From Streptomyces hundungensis (lineage in GTDB: Bacteria > Actinomycetota > Actinomycetes > Streptomycetales > Streptomycetaceae): a DNA stretch of 64,000 nt. A program made the translations under genes and the position numbers. The notes below the pieces were generated by a model. That model worked only from the letters and a program-made list of their open reading frames with translations. It ran no database searches and had not been told where the DNA came from. Of the stretch, positions 1-8,278 are shown piece after piece (position 1 is the stretch's first letter; each line of letters starts with the position of its first letter). The stretch spans positions 3,100,001 through 3,164,000 of the forward strand of contig NZ_CP032698.1 in assembly GCF_003627815.1 (NCBI RefSeq), read 5' to 3'.

Positions 1-683
1 ACGGCCACTCCGTGCCCCGCATGCTGGGCGCCGACGGCAAGCCCACCCAGGTCGAGAACATGATCATGCCGCCGTCCGCGAACGGCGTGAAGGTCATCTC
101 CATCGGCATGTTCACGCCGGGCAACGCGCCCGTGGTGTGGCGCGGCCCGATGCTGCACCGCGCCCTCCAGCAGTTCCTCGCGGACGTCTACTGGGGCGAC
201 CTGGACGTGCTGCTCCTCGACCTGCCGCCGGGCACCGGCGACATCGCGATCTCGGTGGCCCAGCTGGTCCCGAACGCGGAGATCCTCGTCGTGACCACCC
301 CGCAGCAGGCCGCCGCCGAGGTAGCCGAGCGGGCCGGCTCCATCGCCGTGCAGACCCACCAGAAGATCGTCGGCGTCGTCGAGAACATGGCGGGGCTGCC
401 CTGCCCGCACTGCGATGAGATGGTCGACGTGTTCGGCACCGGCGGCGGCCAGAAGGTCGCCGACGGCCTCACCAAGACGACCGGCGCCACGGTGCCGGTG
501 CTCGGCTCCATCCCGATCGACGTCCGCCTGCGCGAGGGCGGCGACGACGGCCGCCCCGTCGTCCTGTCCCACCCGGACTCCCCCGCCGGCGCCGCCCTGC
601 GCGCCATCGCGGGCAAGCTGGGCGGCCGCGCCCGCGGCCTGTCGGGCATGTCCCTCGGGATCACGCCGCGCAACAAGTTCTAG
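1..683 (+). CDS. mrp: Mrp/NBP35-family P-loop ATPase, 5'-truncated by the window edge
   Basis: C-terminal 226 residues of a Mrp/ApbC-type iron-sulfur carrier ATPase; the frame is open from base 3 and the N-terminal Walker A and usually preceding MIP18-like domain lie outside the window. Visible family signatures are GHSVPRMLG at the left edge, the LLLDLPPGTGD Walker-B/switch segment (around base 215), VVTTPQQAA, and the CxxC pair in LPCPHCDEM (around base 400) that binds a bridging cluster in Mrp dimers. Mrp proteins load or carry Fe-S clusters in the cytoplasm. The gene converges on a minus-strand gene, with a strong hairpin between them. It closes the sigE-rseA-htrA-tatB neighbourhood, as in mycobacteria. 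Confidence 0.93.
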   Translation, partial: GHSVPRMLGADGKPTQVENMIMPPSANGVKVISIGMFTPGNAPVVWRGPMLHRALQQFLADVYWGDLDVLLLDLPPGTGDIAISVAQLVPNAEILVVTTPQQAAAEVAERAGSIAVQTHQKIVGVVENMAGLPCPHCDEMVDVFGTGGGQKVADGLTKTTGATVPVLGSIPIDVRLREGGDDGRPVVLSHPDSPAGAALRAIAGKLGGRARGLSGMSLGITPRNKF

Positions 684-713
684 TCCGCGCAGCGCGGCTG
701 TACGCACCAAGCG

Positions 714-748
714 GTAAGGGGCGCCTCGCCATTGCGGGCGCCCCTTAC
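714..748. terminator. Bidirectional hairpin terminator
   Basis: A perfect 12-bp stem (714-725 GTAAGGGGCGCC paired with 737-748) with an 11-nt loop lies between the convergent mrp and the gene ending at 797. It has no T-tract, as is usual for Streptomyces terminators. Confidence 0.8.
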
Positions 749-796
749 GCGTGCCGTGCGGGCCCTTGGTGGGGGGCCCGGTCGCACGCACCGCGC

Positions 797-1480
797 TCAC
801 TCGTACGAGGCGATGTCCTTGACCACCGAGAAGCCGAGCCCGTAAGCGCTCAGGCCACGCCCGTACGCGCCCAGGTGCACCCCGCTCTGCGCCGAGCCCG
901 CAAGGACCCAGCCGAATGCGGACTCGCGGTAGTGGAAGTCGGTGGGCACGCCGTCGACGGGCAGCGAGAGCGTGGACCAGTCGGAGCCGTCGAGGTCGTC
1001 GGCGAGCTCCCAGGCCGTCTCGGTCTGCTGGTCCAGCCAGTCACCGCGCAGGACGTGGTCCATCTGCGCGGGCCAGGTGAAGGACAGCAGCCCCGAACCG
1101 GCCAGCCAGGCCGCCGAGGAGACCGAGGTGGCCTCCAGGACGCCCGTGCCGTCGCCGCTGCGGCGCACCGGATTCGCGGGGATGCTCACGACCACCGCGA
1201 ACCGCTCCCGGTCGGCCGTGGCGCCGGCCGCCTCGGGCCGTATCGACGGCTCGTCGCCGTGCCCGATCGAACCGTGCTGGACCGTGCCGTCGGCGGCGAG
1301 CGCCACCTGCATCAGCCAGCGCGGCCCGGTGAACGCCTCGTCGAGGCCGTACCAGGGGAAGGGCGCGCGCAGAAAGCCGTCGACGGTTCGCCGGGCCGCC
1401 GGCACTCCCTCCGCTGTGGCCTTGGCACCCTCGGGCGCCCCTTGGGGGGACTGCCCCGTTACCCGGCTTGTCGTCTCCAT
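797..1480 (-). CDS. Conserved hypothetical protein, 227 aa
   Basis: I do not recognise a named domain. The protein is soluble, with no signal peptide or membrane segment, acidic, and rich in Trp and Gly in its second half (motifs FRAPFPWYGLDEAF near residues 37-50 and DWSTLSLPVDGVPTDFHYRE further on). The ATG start has AGGAGG 11 nt upstream. It lies downstream of tatB on the same strand (165-bp gap) and ends at the hairpin shared with mrp. Proteins of this appearance are common beside mrp/tatB in Streptomyces as far as I recall, but no function can be given. Confidence 0.8.
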   Translation of the reverse strand: METTSRVTGQSPQGAPEGAKATAEGVPAARRTVDGFLRAPFPWYGLDEAFTGPRWLMQVALAADGTVQHGSIGHGDEPSIRPEAAGATADRERFAVVVSIPANPVRRSGDGTGVLEATSVSSAAWLAGSGLLSFTWPAQMDHVLRGDWLDQQTETAWELADDLDGSDWSTLSLPVDGVPTDFHYRESAFGWVLAGSAQSGVHLGAYGRGLSAYGLGFSVVKDIASYE

Positions 1481-1645
1481 CTGCCCGGCCGCCTCCTAGA
1501 TCAGTAGCGTCCGGAGCGGCCCGCCCCCCTCGGGCGTCCTGGCTGCCGGACAGATGGAGGATAGCCACCTCGGCACGGCTCGCCGGAAAAGCCCATGTGG
1601 GATTGGCGTGTACCGGGTCGCGGTCGGGGCGCGAAAGGGGCGCGA

Positions 1646-2095
1646 TCAGGTGGCGTCGGCGTCGAAGGGCGGGCGCTCGCCCGGGTCCAGCTTCTCGCGC
1701 TTCTTCAGCAGGTCGGGGGTGCCCGAACCGGTGCCGGAGCCGTTGGCCGCGGTGGTCGCGGGGGCGGTTTCGCGGCCGTGCACGGCGTCCGCGACCTCTT
1801 CCATGTCCTTGCGCAGGTCGAAGCTGTTGCGGATCTCCTTGAGGCCCAGGTCGTCGTTGTCCATCAACTGCTTGCGGACGAACGTCTTGGGGTTCAGGTC
1901 CTCGAACTCGAAGTCCTTGAACTCGGGGCCCAGCTCGGCCCGGATGTCCTGCTTGGCGCTCTCGGAGAAGCTGCGCACCTTGCGGATGATGTTCGACACG
2001 TCCTGGATCAGCTTGGGCAGCTTGTCCGGACCGAAGATGAGCACGGCGAGGACCACGAGTGTGCCCAGTTCCATGGGCCCGATGTCGTTGAACAC
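1646..2095 (-). CDS. tatB: Twin-arginine translocase subunit TatB
   Basis: TatB recruits folded Tat substrates to TatC in the membrane. The 149-aa protein has the family plan: a short N-terminus, a transmembrane helix at about residues 8-21 (ELGTLVVLAVLIF), the hinge FGPDKLPKL, an amphipathic helix (DVSNIIRKVRSFSESAK), then a long charged tail containing the LGPEFKDFEFEDLNPKTFVR segment typical of actinobacterial TatB. Start is GTG with a GGAG motif upstream. It sits 189 bp downstream of htrA on the same strand, the same relative position as in the mycobacterial sigE-rseA-htrA-tatB group. Actinobacteria usually keep tatA and tatC elsewhere. Confidence 0.95.
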   Translation of the reverse strand: MFNDIGPMELGTLVVLAVLIFGPDKLPKLIQDVSNIIRKVRSFSESAKQDIRAELGPEFKDFEFEDLNPKTFVRKQLMDNDDLGLKEIRNSFDLRKDMEEVADAVHGRETAPATTAANGSGTGSGTPDLLKKREKLDPGERPPFDADAT

Positions 2096-2284
2096 CCGCT
2101 GCTCCTCGTGTTCTCACTGCTCGCGATCACGGCGCCCGGCACTCGGTGTGCCCGGCCCCGCGTCCGGTCATGGACCGTTCCACGGTACCCGGCGAATCTG
2201 TCGCCGCGGTACCCGCGGGGTGACCTTTGGACGTCGGTACGGGCCCGCGGCGCGCCTGGCCCGCGCAGGCCAGGCGCGCCCCCG

Positions 2285-4156
2285 TCAGGACGAGGAGCCG
2301 AGCGTCAGCGTGAGCTCCTGCTCCTTGCCGTCCCGCTGGAGGGTCAGCCTGAGCCGGTCGCCGGGGCGGTGCGCGCGGATCTTGACTATCAACTCCTCGC
2401 CGCCGTGCACCCGCTGGCCGTCCACCTTGGTGATCACGTCCTGCGGATGGATGCCCGCCTTGGCGCCGGGGCCGTCGGCGACGACGGACCCCTTGCCGTC
2501 GGTGGCCTGCTCCGCGACGCGGGCGCCGTCGCCGGTGAACTTCATGTCGAGCGTGACGCCGATCACCGGGTGGGTGGCCTTCCCGGTGTTGATCAGCTCC
2601 TCCGCGACCCGCTTGGCCTGGTTGATCGGTATGGCGAAACCGAGCCCGATCGAGCCGGCCTGACCACCGCCGCTCTCCGAACCGCCGTTGCCCGCCGACC
2701 TGATCGCGCTGTTGATGCCGATGACGCGCGCCTTGGAGTCGACGAGCGGGCCGCCGGAGTTGCCCGGGTTTATCGGGGCGTCGGTCTGGAGCGCGTCGAC
2801 ATAGCTGACATCGGTGCCGTCACCGCTCTCGCCGCCCGCCGTGATCGGACGCTCCTTGGCGCTGATGATGCCGGACGTCACCGTGTTGGAGAGGTCGAAG
2901 GGGGCGCCGATGGCCACCACCGGATCGCCGACGAGGACGTTGTCGGAGTTGCCGAGCGGCAGCGGCTTCATGCCCGATACGCCGGTGACCTTGACGACCG
3001 CGAGGTCGTACCCGGCATCGCGGCCGACCACCTCGGCGGGCACGCTCTCCCCGCCGCTGAAGGTCACCGAGATCTTGCCCGCGTTCCCGGCGGACTTGAC
3101 GACGTGGTTGTTGGTCAGGAGGTGCCCCGCGTTGTCGAGCACGAAGCCGGTACCGGTGCCGGACTCTCCGGAGCCGGTGACATGGATGGTGACCACGCTC
3201 GGCAGCGCGCTCGCGGCGATCCCGGCGACGCTGTCGGGCGCCCTGCCCTGCGCCTCCTTGCCGGACTGCGGCAGCTTGACGGAGGTGATGCCGCCGGTGC
3301 GCTCCACATACGCGCCCACGCCCCCACCGATGCCTCCGGCGACCAGGGCGAGCAGCACACCCCCCACGAGCAGCGTCCCCCGCCGCCCCTTCCTGTCCCC
3401 GGCCCGCCCCTCCCGAGTGAACGGCTCCCCCGCCGCGAGCGCGCCCGGTGCGCCCGGCGTGCCCGGTGCGGTCCAGGGGTCGTACCGCAACCACTGCGTG
3501 ACGGGCGCGGGCGGCGCCACGGGCGCGGTGTGGGGGGCCAGGGGTGCGGCGTTCTGCGGTTCGGCGTACGGGGCCCGGGGGACGCCGGGTGCGGCGTACG
3601 GGGCCTGCTGCGGGAGCGCGGTACCGGCGGGCGGCGTCGGTACCGGCCGCTGCACGGGCGGCGCGGGCGCCCACGGCCCGGGCCCACCGTAGGGCGGCGT
3701 GCCATAGGGATCGGGCGCGTGCCGGGGCTTGAGGGGAGCGGACTCCCTGAGGGGCTCGCCGGGGAGGTCCTGCGACGGGTCGGGATCGGGCGCGGGCCCG
3801 GGCTCCACGGGCGGCTGAATGGGGTTGGGCGCCGGCCCGAGTTCCACGGCGGGGTCGGCGGGGGTGGGCGTGGGCCCGAGTTCCACGGCGGGGTCGGTGG
3901 ACGCGGGCGCAGGGTCGGGCGCGGACGCGAGTTCTACGGGCGGCTGAGTGGGGTTGGGCGCCGGCCCGAGTTCCACGGCGAGGTCGGCGGGCGCGGGCTT
4001 CGCGGGGTCCACCGGGTGCTCGCCCGTCTCGCGTTCCGGAGCCGTCGGCGGGGCCAAGTCGTAGGTCTCGGGCGCGGGTTCGGCGGGGTGGGGGCGGGCC
4101 GTCTGCGGACGGCTCCACCACTTCGGCTTCGGCCCGGTGGGCGTCTGCTCGTTCAT
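2285..4156 (-). CDS. htrA: HtrA/DegP-type membrane serine protease with PDZ domain
   Basis: Envelope quality-control protease, 623 aa. A Pro/Ala-rich acidic N-terminal tail (about 1-255), presumably cytoplasmic, carries repeats built on DPAVELGP and QPPVE. One transmembrane helix (about 257-277, LLVGGVLLALVAGG) follows, then an extracellular trypsin-like domain with the triad His in TNNHVV (about 349), Asp in YDLAVVKV (about 382) and Ser in NPGNSGGPL (about 466), and a C-terminal PDZ domain (about 540-620). The ATG at 4156 is preferred because GGGGAG lies just upstream; an open frame extends 14 codons further without a ribosome site. It is 89 bp downstream of the anti-sigma gene, fitting control by the envelope-stress sigma factor. 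Confidence 0.93.
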   Translation of the reverse strand: MNEQTPTGPKPKWWSRPQTARPHPAEPAPETYDLAPPTAPERETGEHPVDPAKPAPADLAVELGPAPNPTQPPVELASAPDPAPASTDPAVELGPTPTPADPAVELGPAPNPIQPPVEPGPAPDPDPSQDLPGEPLRESAPLKPRHAPDPYGTPPYGGPGPWAPAPPVQRPVPTPPAGTALPQQAPYAAPGVPRAPYAEPQNAAPLAPHTAPVAPPAPVTQWLRYDPWTAPGTPGAPGALAAGEPFTREGRAGDRKGRRGTLLVGGVLLALVAGGIGGGVGAYVERTGGITSVKLPQSGKEAQGRAPDSVAGIAASALPSVVTIHVTGSGESGTGTGFVLDNAGHLLTNNHVVKSAGNAGKISVTFSGGESVPAEVVGRDAGYDLAVVKVTGVSGMKPLPLGNSDNVLVGDPVVAIGAPFDLSNTVTSGIISAKERPITAGGESGDGTDVSYVDALQTDAPINPGNSGGPLVDSKARVIGINSAIRSAGNGGSESGGGQAGSIGLGFAIPINQAKRVAEELINTGKATHPVIGVTLDMKFTGDGARVAEQATDGKGSVVADGPGAKAGIHPQDVITKVDGQRVHGGEELIVKIRAHRPGDRLRLTLQRDGKEQELTLTLGSSS

Positions 4157-4245
4157 GCTCTCCCCGCAACTGGCTCTCCTGCGTGCTCCGACGAGCACCC
4201 CTCCCCGGATTCAACCAGGTCGCCCGGGGCGACGGCAGGGCGCGG

Positions 4246-5232
4246 TCAGCGCCGGGCGACCAGCGGGAGGCCGGGGGCGATCGGAGCCGCCAGGTGTTGC
4301 GGCGCCGCCGGGGGCGCGGAGGGCGTGACGCCGAGCGGGCCGGTCATCAGGTCCGTCGTGGTCAGCGGCAGTGTGGCCACGGCCGGCCGTATCAGCGGCG
4401 GCAGTGACGAGCCGTCCAGGCGGGCCGCGGGGAACGCGCCGCCCAGCGGCCGGACGGGGCCGTTCTGCGCGGGCATGCCGTTCAGGGTGCGTATGCCCGG
4501 CACGGTCGGCGCCGTGGGCTGGGCGGCCATCGTCGAGAGGAACCCGGCCGCGACGCCCCCGCGCCGACGGTCCTCGGCCGAACTGCCGCTCGGCGATGGG
4601 GTGTTGGACCGCAGCGGCACGACATTGGTGCCCCCACCCGCGGCCCGGGCCCCGGATGTTGAACCCAGCGGAAGGGTGCCGCCGAGCGCGATGGCAGCGA
4701 GGGACACGGCACTCGCCGCGGCGAACGCGAATCTTCGGCCGCGCCATGCCGAGCCCGGGCGGTCCTGCTCCGGCCTGCCCACCTCATGTATGCGAAAGCC
4801 GCCGCCCGGGCCGTCGGGCACGACGGGCGCATGGGAGCCGACCGGGGCGTAGCCGAAGCCGTCCGAGCGGGATACGTGCGGTCCGCCGGGGCCGCCCGGG
4901 GCATGGCTGAGCACCCCGAACCCTCCGAAGTACCCCTCGGCTCGGCGCCCTCCACCGAGCGGTCCCGAGCCGTCGTCGCCCTCGAGGCCGGTGGGTCCGC
5001 CGGGCAGGCCCTGGAGCCGGGCGAGGAAGCCTTCCGAGGGCGGCGGGGGCGCCGCCCGGGCGAAGACGTTCTTCACGCTGCGCTGGGCGTCCGCCTCCGC
5101 CTTGCACTTGGCGCAGGTCGCCAGGTGGGACAGGACGCGTTCGCGGGCGTCGTGGTTCAGCTCGCCGTCGACCAGAGCCGCGAGCCGGTCCCCGAGGTGC
5201 TGCTCCGCCGGGGTGGGACTCGTGCCACTCAC
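4246..5232 (-). CDS. rseA: Membrane-anchored zinc-finger anti-sigma factor, RseA-like
   Basis: 328 aa. The N-terminal ZAS domain carries H36-x3-C40-x2-C43 ([11 protein letters not shown]), which in this family binds zinc and holds the partner ECF sigma factor. A Gly/Pro-rich linker (about 60-160) precedes one transmembrane segment (around [18 protein letters not shown], about 170-188) and a low-complexity extracytoplasmic C-terminus. Start GTG overlaps the sigma stop as GTGA, so the two products should be made in coupled amounts. Position directly after the sigma gene and before htrA matches mycobacterial rseA, although the exported tail here is longer than I would expect. Regulated proteolysis of the anchored protein would release the sigma factor; that is inference. 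Confidence 0.88.
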   Translation of the reverse strand: MSGTSPTPAEQHLGDRLAALVDGELNHDARERVLSHLATCAKCKAEADAQRSVKNVFARAAPPPPSEGFLARLQGLPGGPTGLEGDDGSGPLGGGRRAEGYFGGFGVLSHAPGGPGGPHVSRSDGFGYAPVGSHAPVVPDGPGGGFRIHEVGRPEQDRPGSAWRGRRFAFAAASAVSLAAIALGGTLPLGSTSGARAAGGGTNVVPLRSNTPSPSGSSAEDRRRGGVAAGFLSTMAAQPTAPTVPGIRTLNGMPAQNGPVRPLGGAFPAARLDGSSLPPLIRPAVATLPLTTTDLMTGPLGVTPSAPPAAPQHLAAPIAPGLPLVARR

Positions 5233-6089
5233 GCCATCCCCTCTCCGGCCACCCCGAGAGCCCCCGGCGCCACCCCGGCCAGCGCGCGCTGCTGCTCGGC
5301 GCGGGCTTCGGGCGAACGGTGCTGGAGGGCCTTGCGCAGCTGGGAGCGGCCGCGGTGGATCCGGCTGCGGACGGTGCCGAGCTTCACTCCGAGGGTGGCC
5401 GCGATCTCCTCGTAGGAGAGGCCCTCGATGTCGCAGAGGACGACGGCCGCACGGAACTCGGGCGCCAGCGTGTCGAGCGCCTGCTGGACGTCGGCGTCGA
5501 AGTGGGCGTCGTTGAAGGCCTGTTGGGGGTTGGGCTCACGGCTGGGCAGCCGCTCCGCGGCGTCGTCGCCGAGCGCGTCGAAGCGGATGCGCTGACGGCG
5601 GCGGACCATGTCCAGGAAGAGGTTGGTGGTGATGCGGTGCAGCCAGCCCTCGAAGGTGCCCGGCGTATACGTCGACAGGGAGCGGAAGACGCGGACGAAG
5701 ACCTCCTGGGTGAGGTCCTCCGCATCGTGCTGATTGCCCGTCAGACGGTAGGCGAGGCGATAGACCCGACCGCTGTGCGTGCTGACGATCTCCTCCCACG
5801 TAGGGGGAGTCCACGCCTGGGAATCCGCGTCGGCGAAGGTCGCGGTGGTAGCGGAGCTGGTAGCGCGGGAACGGTCAGCGATGTCGGTCACGGATTTCGG
5901 CTCACCTGCCGACCTGAGAAGGCGCCGCAGCACCCCTCCCCGATCCACAGGCGCAGCCGCACCTCCCCTGTCGGCTCTGGTGGTGTCCAGTGGAGCCCCT
6001 ACCATAGCCACCTCGCCCGTTAGCTCCGGATAAGAATCTTTACGTGCATTTGGGACCGGCTTGCCGCCGGAGTGCCCGAACTCGTCCAT
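5229..6089 (-). CDS. sigE: ECF RNA polymerase sigma factor, SigE-type
   Basis: 286 aa. Region 2 is clear ([27 protein letters not shown]... with the -10-recognition stretch following), and region 4 holds the helix-turn-helix [25 protein letters not shown]. The roughly 100-residue N-terminal extension is long for an ECF factor; an internal ATG at 6005 (MVGAPLDTT) with GAGGTG upstream could be the true or a second start. The stop overlaps the anti-sigma start by 4 nt. A consensus ECF promoter lies 28 nt upstream of the 6089 start, indicating autoregulation. The symbol follows synteny with M. tuberculosis sigE (rseA, htrA and tatB downstream, a methyltransferase divergent); it is not the Streptomyces cell-wall gene also called sigE. 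Confidence 0.9.
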   Translation of the reverse strand: MDEFGHSGGKPVPNARKDSYPELTGEVAMVGAPLDTTRADRGGAAAPVDRGGVLRRLLRSAGEPKSVTDIADRSRATSSATTATFADADSQAWTPPTWEEIVSTHSGRVYRLAYRLTGNQHDAEDLTQEVFVRVFRSLSTYTPGTFEGWLHRITTNLFLDMVRRRQRIRFDALGDDAAERLPSREPNPQQAFNDAHFDADVQQALDTLAPEFRAAVVLCDIEGLSYEEIAATLGVKLGTVRSRIHRGRSQLRKALQHRSPEARAEQQRALAGVAPGALGVAGEGMA

Positions 6090-6116
6090 ACGTCCCCCGC
6101 GTTCCCCTCTCCTTCA

Positions 6117-6143
6117 TAACGCGCGGTCCCATCTGCGGGTTCC
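6117..6143 (-). promoter_or_regulatory. Candidate autoregulated ECF promoter for the sigma gene
   Basis: On the minus strand GGAAC (6143-6139) is followed after exactly 17 nt by CGTTA (6121-6117), the consensus shape for stress ECF sigma factors of the SigE/RpoE group. It lies 28 nt before the ATG at 6089. Confidence 0.65.
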
Positions 6144-6167
6144 CGACTCCAGCGGATACAGTCACCG

Positions 6168-6833
6168 TTGCGCCAACCAAGGGGACAGGAGAGGGCCATT
6201 ACCGCCAACCGGCAGACGAGCTGGGCGTTCGCCGACGCCTTTGTCGCCGAGGACGACGCGCTGCGCTGGGCCCGTGACCGGGCCCGGGAGGCAAGCCTGC
6301 GTTCGGTGTCCCCGGGGACCGGCGCCGCGCTGCGGTTGCTCGCCGCCACGGCGGACGCCAAGGCGGTCGCGGAGATCGGCACCGGCACCGGCGTCTCCGG
6401 CATCTACCTGCTGCAAGGGCTGCGCCCCGATGGCGTGCTGACCACCGTCGACCCCGAGCCGGACCGCCAGGCCTTCGCCAAGCAGGCGTTCCGCGCGGCC
6501 GGCTTCGCGGCCAACCGGGCGCGCTTCATCCCCGGCCGGGCCCTGGACGTACTGCCCCGGCTCGCGGACGGCGGATACGACCTGGTGTTCTGCGACGGCG
6601 ACCGGCTGGAGTCGCTCGATGTGCTCGCTGAATCGTTGCGCCTGTTGCGCCCCGGCGGAATCGTCTGCTTCGAGGGCGTCTTCGCGGACGGCCGCACCGT
6701 CGACTCGGCGGCCCAGCCGGCCGAGGTGCTGCGGCTGCGCGAACTGCTGCGCGCGGTGCGCGAGAGCACGGAGCTGGTCGCCTCGCTGCTGCCGGTCGGC
6801 GACGGACTGCTCTGCGCGGTGCGCCGCGGCTGA
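6168..6833 (+). CDS. SAM-dependent O-methyltransferase (COG4122 type)
   Basis: About 211-221 aa, single Rossmann methyltransferase domain. Motif I is AVAEIGTGTGVSGIYLL, the post-I acidic residue is in VLTTVDPEPD, and the metal/substrate region is YDLVFCDGDRLESLD, like class I catechol-type O-methyltransferases. The substrate is unknown. The start is uncertain: the upstream TTG at 6168 has no ribosome site, whereas GGACAGGAGAGG lies just before an ATT at 6198 that would give an N-terminus ITANRQTSW. The gene diverges from the sigma factor gene, the same arrangement as the methyltransferase Rv1220c beside sigE in M. tuberculosis, so it may belong to the stress response. Confidence 0.88.
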   Translation: MRQPRGQERAITANRQTSWAFADAFVAEDDALRWARDRAREASLRSVSPGTGAALRLLAATADAKAVAEIGTGTGVSGIYLLQGLRPDGVLTTVDPEPDRQAFAKQAFRAAGFAANRARFIPGRALDVLPRLADGGYDLVFCDGDRLESLDVLAESLRLLRPGGIVCFEGVFADGRTVDSAAQPAEVLRLRELLRAVRESTELVASLLPVGDGLLCAVRRG

Positions 6834-6878
6834 ACCGCCGCACGCGCGCGACCACGACCCGCGCCCCCGGAAACACAA

Positions 6879-6928
6879 CACCGCCCCGTTCCGGCACGCA
6901 CTGTCGTGCGTGCCGGAACGGGGCGGTG
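6879..6928. terminator. 22-bp perfect-stem bidirectional terminator
   Basis: 6879-6900 pairs perfectly with 6907-6928 around a 6-nt loop, between the convergent methyltransferase and DUF3117 genes. The exceptional stem length suggests an efficient two-way terminator. Confidence 0.85.
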
Positions 6929-6953
6929 AAGAGTCTGGGTCGTACCCGCTAAC

Positions 6954-7121
6954 TCAGCCGACGACCTTCTTGAGGGCATCGCCGAGGGCATCGGCCTCGT
7001 CCGGAGTCAGCTCGACGACAAGCCGACCGCCGCCTTCGAGCGGAACGCGCATGACAATGCCCCGCCCCTCCTTGGTCACCTCGAGCGGGCCGTCGCCCGT
7101 CCGCGGCTTCATGGCCGCCAT
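6954..7121 (-). CDS. DUF3117 small protein
   Basis: 55 aa, MAAMKPRTGDGPLEVTKEGR to the end. It matches the DUF3117 family of actinobacteria, which is near-invariant in length and sequence and has no assigned function. The ATG at 7121 is chosen because AGGAAGGGG precedes it; the frame runs further upstream but those residues are not family-like. It ends at the long hairpin shared with the methyltransferase. It is predicted soluble, with a basic N-terminus and a C-terminal helix (TPDEADALGDALKKVVG). Confidence 0.92.
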   Translation of the reverse strand: MAAMKPRTGDGPLEVTKEGRGIVMRVPLEGGGRLVVELTPDEADALGDALKKVVG

Positions 7122-7440
7122 GCTCGTTCCCCTTCCTGAAACCAGCTCATCGTCAGCCGACGGCCCCCGGGATTGGGCACGCGTCACGGCATCGAACACA
7201 TTGCTTCCAGGTCATTATCCCGCATGGCAGGACCCGATGACCAACATCGGTCCGCATCGCTTGGGCAACGCGCTCTATCAAAACCACTCAATTCGGCGAT
7301 CCGCCTGCGATACTTCGCCGCCGCCGGTCGGCTCCGGCGTCCCGATTGTTTGACGCAGGTCACATGCCCACCGGTCGTGATCTCCGCCATGCTGAGCGGA
7401 TACGAGGACCGAGCAGCATCCGCGACGGAGGGGATTCCAC
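7122..7440. other. Divergent intergenic region, 319 bp
   Basis: It lies between the divergent DUF3117 and crotonase genes and is more AT-rich than its surroundings. A TTGACG at about 7349 has no convincing -10 hexamer at 17-18 nt. GGAGGGGATT just before 7441 is the crotonase ribosome site. I see no gene, repeat or clear operator. Confidence 0.5.
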
Positions 7441-8241
7441 ATGGCCGACACCGTGCTGTACGAGGTGAGCGACGGGCTCGCGACGATCACGATCAACCGG
7501 CCCGAGGCCATGAACGCCATGAACACGGAGGCGAAGGTCGCGCTCCGCGAGGCCGTGCGGGCCGCCGCCGCGGACCCCGCCGTACGGGCGGTGCTGCTGA
7601 CCGCGACCGGGCGGGCGTTCTGCGTCGGGCAGGACCTGAAGGAACACGTCGCGTCGCTGACGGCGGACCGCGAGGCGGGCACCGGGCAGACCATGAGCAC
7701 GGTGCGCGAGCACTACAACCCGATCCTCACCGCGCTCACCGAGATGCCCAAGCCCGTGGTGGCGGGCGTCAACGGGGTGGCGGCGGGCGCCGGTCTCGGG
7801 TTCGCGCTGGCGGCGGACTACCGGGTGGTCGCGGACACGGCGGCGTTCAACACCTCGTTCGCCGGGGTGGCCCTGACGGCGGACTCGGGCGTCTCCTGGA
7901 CCCTGCCGCGGCTGATCGGCCAGTCCCGCGCGGCGGATCTGCTGCTGTTCCCGCGCTCCGTCTCGGCGTCGGAGGCGTACGAGATCGGCCTGGTCAACAA
8001 GGTCGTACCGGCCGACGAGCTGGCCGCGGCGGCCCTCGCGGTGGCCCGGACGCTGGCCGACGGCCCGACCGTGGCGTACGGCGCCCTGAAGACGTCCCTG
8101 ACCTATGGCGCGGGGCACACGCTGATGCAGGCGCTGGAGAAGGAGGACGAGCTCCAGGCGAAGGCCGGCGCCTCCGAGGACCACGCCATCGCGGTGGCCG
8201 CGTTCCTCGCCAAGGAGAAGCCGAAGTACGTCGGCCGCTGA
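7441..8241 (+). CDS. Enoyl-CoA hydratase/isomerase (crotonase), PaaG-like
   Basis: 266 aa, full crotonase fold. CoA/oxyanion-hole segments are FCVGQDLKEH (about 60) and VAGVNGVAAGAGLGFALAADY (about 103-122). In the catalytic region GVALTADSGVSWTLPRLIG an Asp replaces the second Glu of classical hydratases, as in PaaG-type 1,2-epoxyphenylacetyl-CoA isomerases, so isomerisation is more likely than simple hydration. ATG start with GGAGGGG upstream. No other phenylacetate genes are nearby, so a general acyl-CoA role is equally possible. It converges on tag with only 37 bp between and no strong hairpin. Confidence 0.9.
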   Translation: MADTVLYEVSDGLATITINRPEAMNAMNTEAKVALREAVRAAAADPAVRAVLLTATGRAFCVGQDLKEHVASLTADREAGTGQTMSTVREHYNPILTALTEMPKPVVAGVNGVAAGAGLGFALAADYRVVADTAAFNTSFAGVALTADSGVSWTLPRLIGQSRAADLLLFPRSVSASEAYEIGLVNKVVPADELAAAALAVARTLADGPTVAYGALKTSLTYGAGHTLMQALEKEDELQAKAGASEDHAIAVAAFLAKEKPKYVGR

Positions 8242-8278
8242 GCGGGCGGCCTTCGGGGCGCCGGGGTGGGGGCGGTGC

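Noticed and set aside
1595..4852. Plus-strand open frame of about 1085 codons
   Set aside because: Runs antisense over tatB, htrA and the anti-sigma gene; composition is Arg/Gly/Val-rich with no domain. Typical GC-rich antisense shadow.
5229..6089. Orthologue of the S. coelicolor cell-wall stress sigma factor SigE (sigE-cseABC)
   Set aside because: The neighbours are anti-sigma, htrA and tatB, not cseA/cseB/cseC, so it corresponds to the mycobacterial SigE lineage by context.
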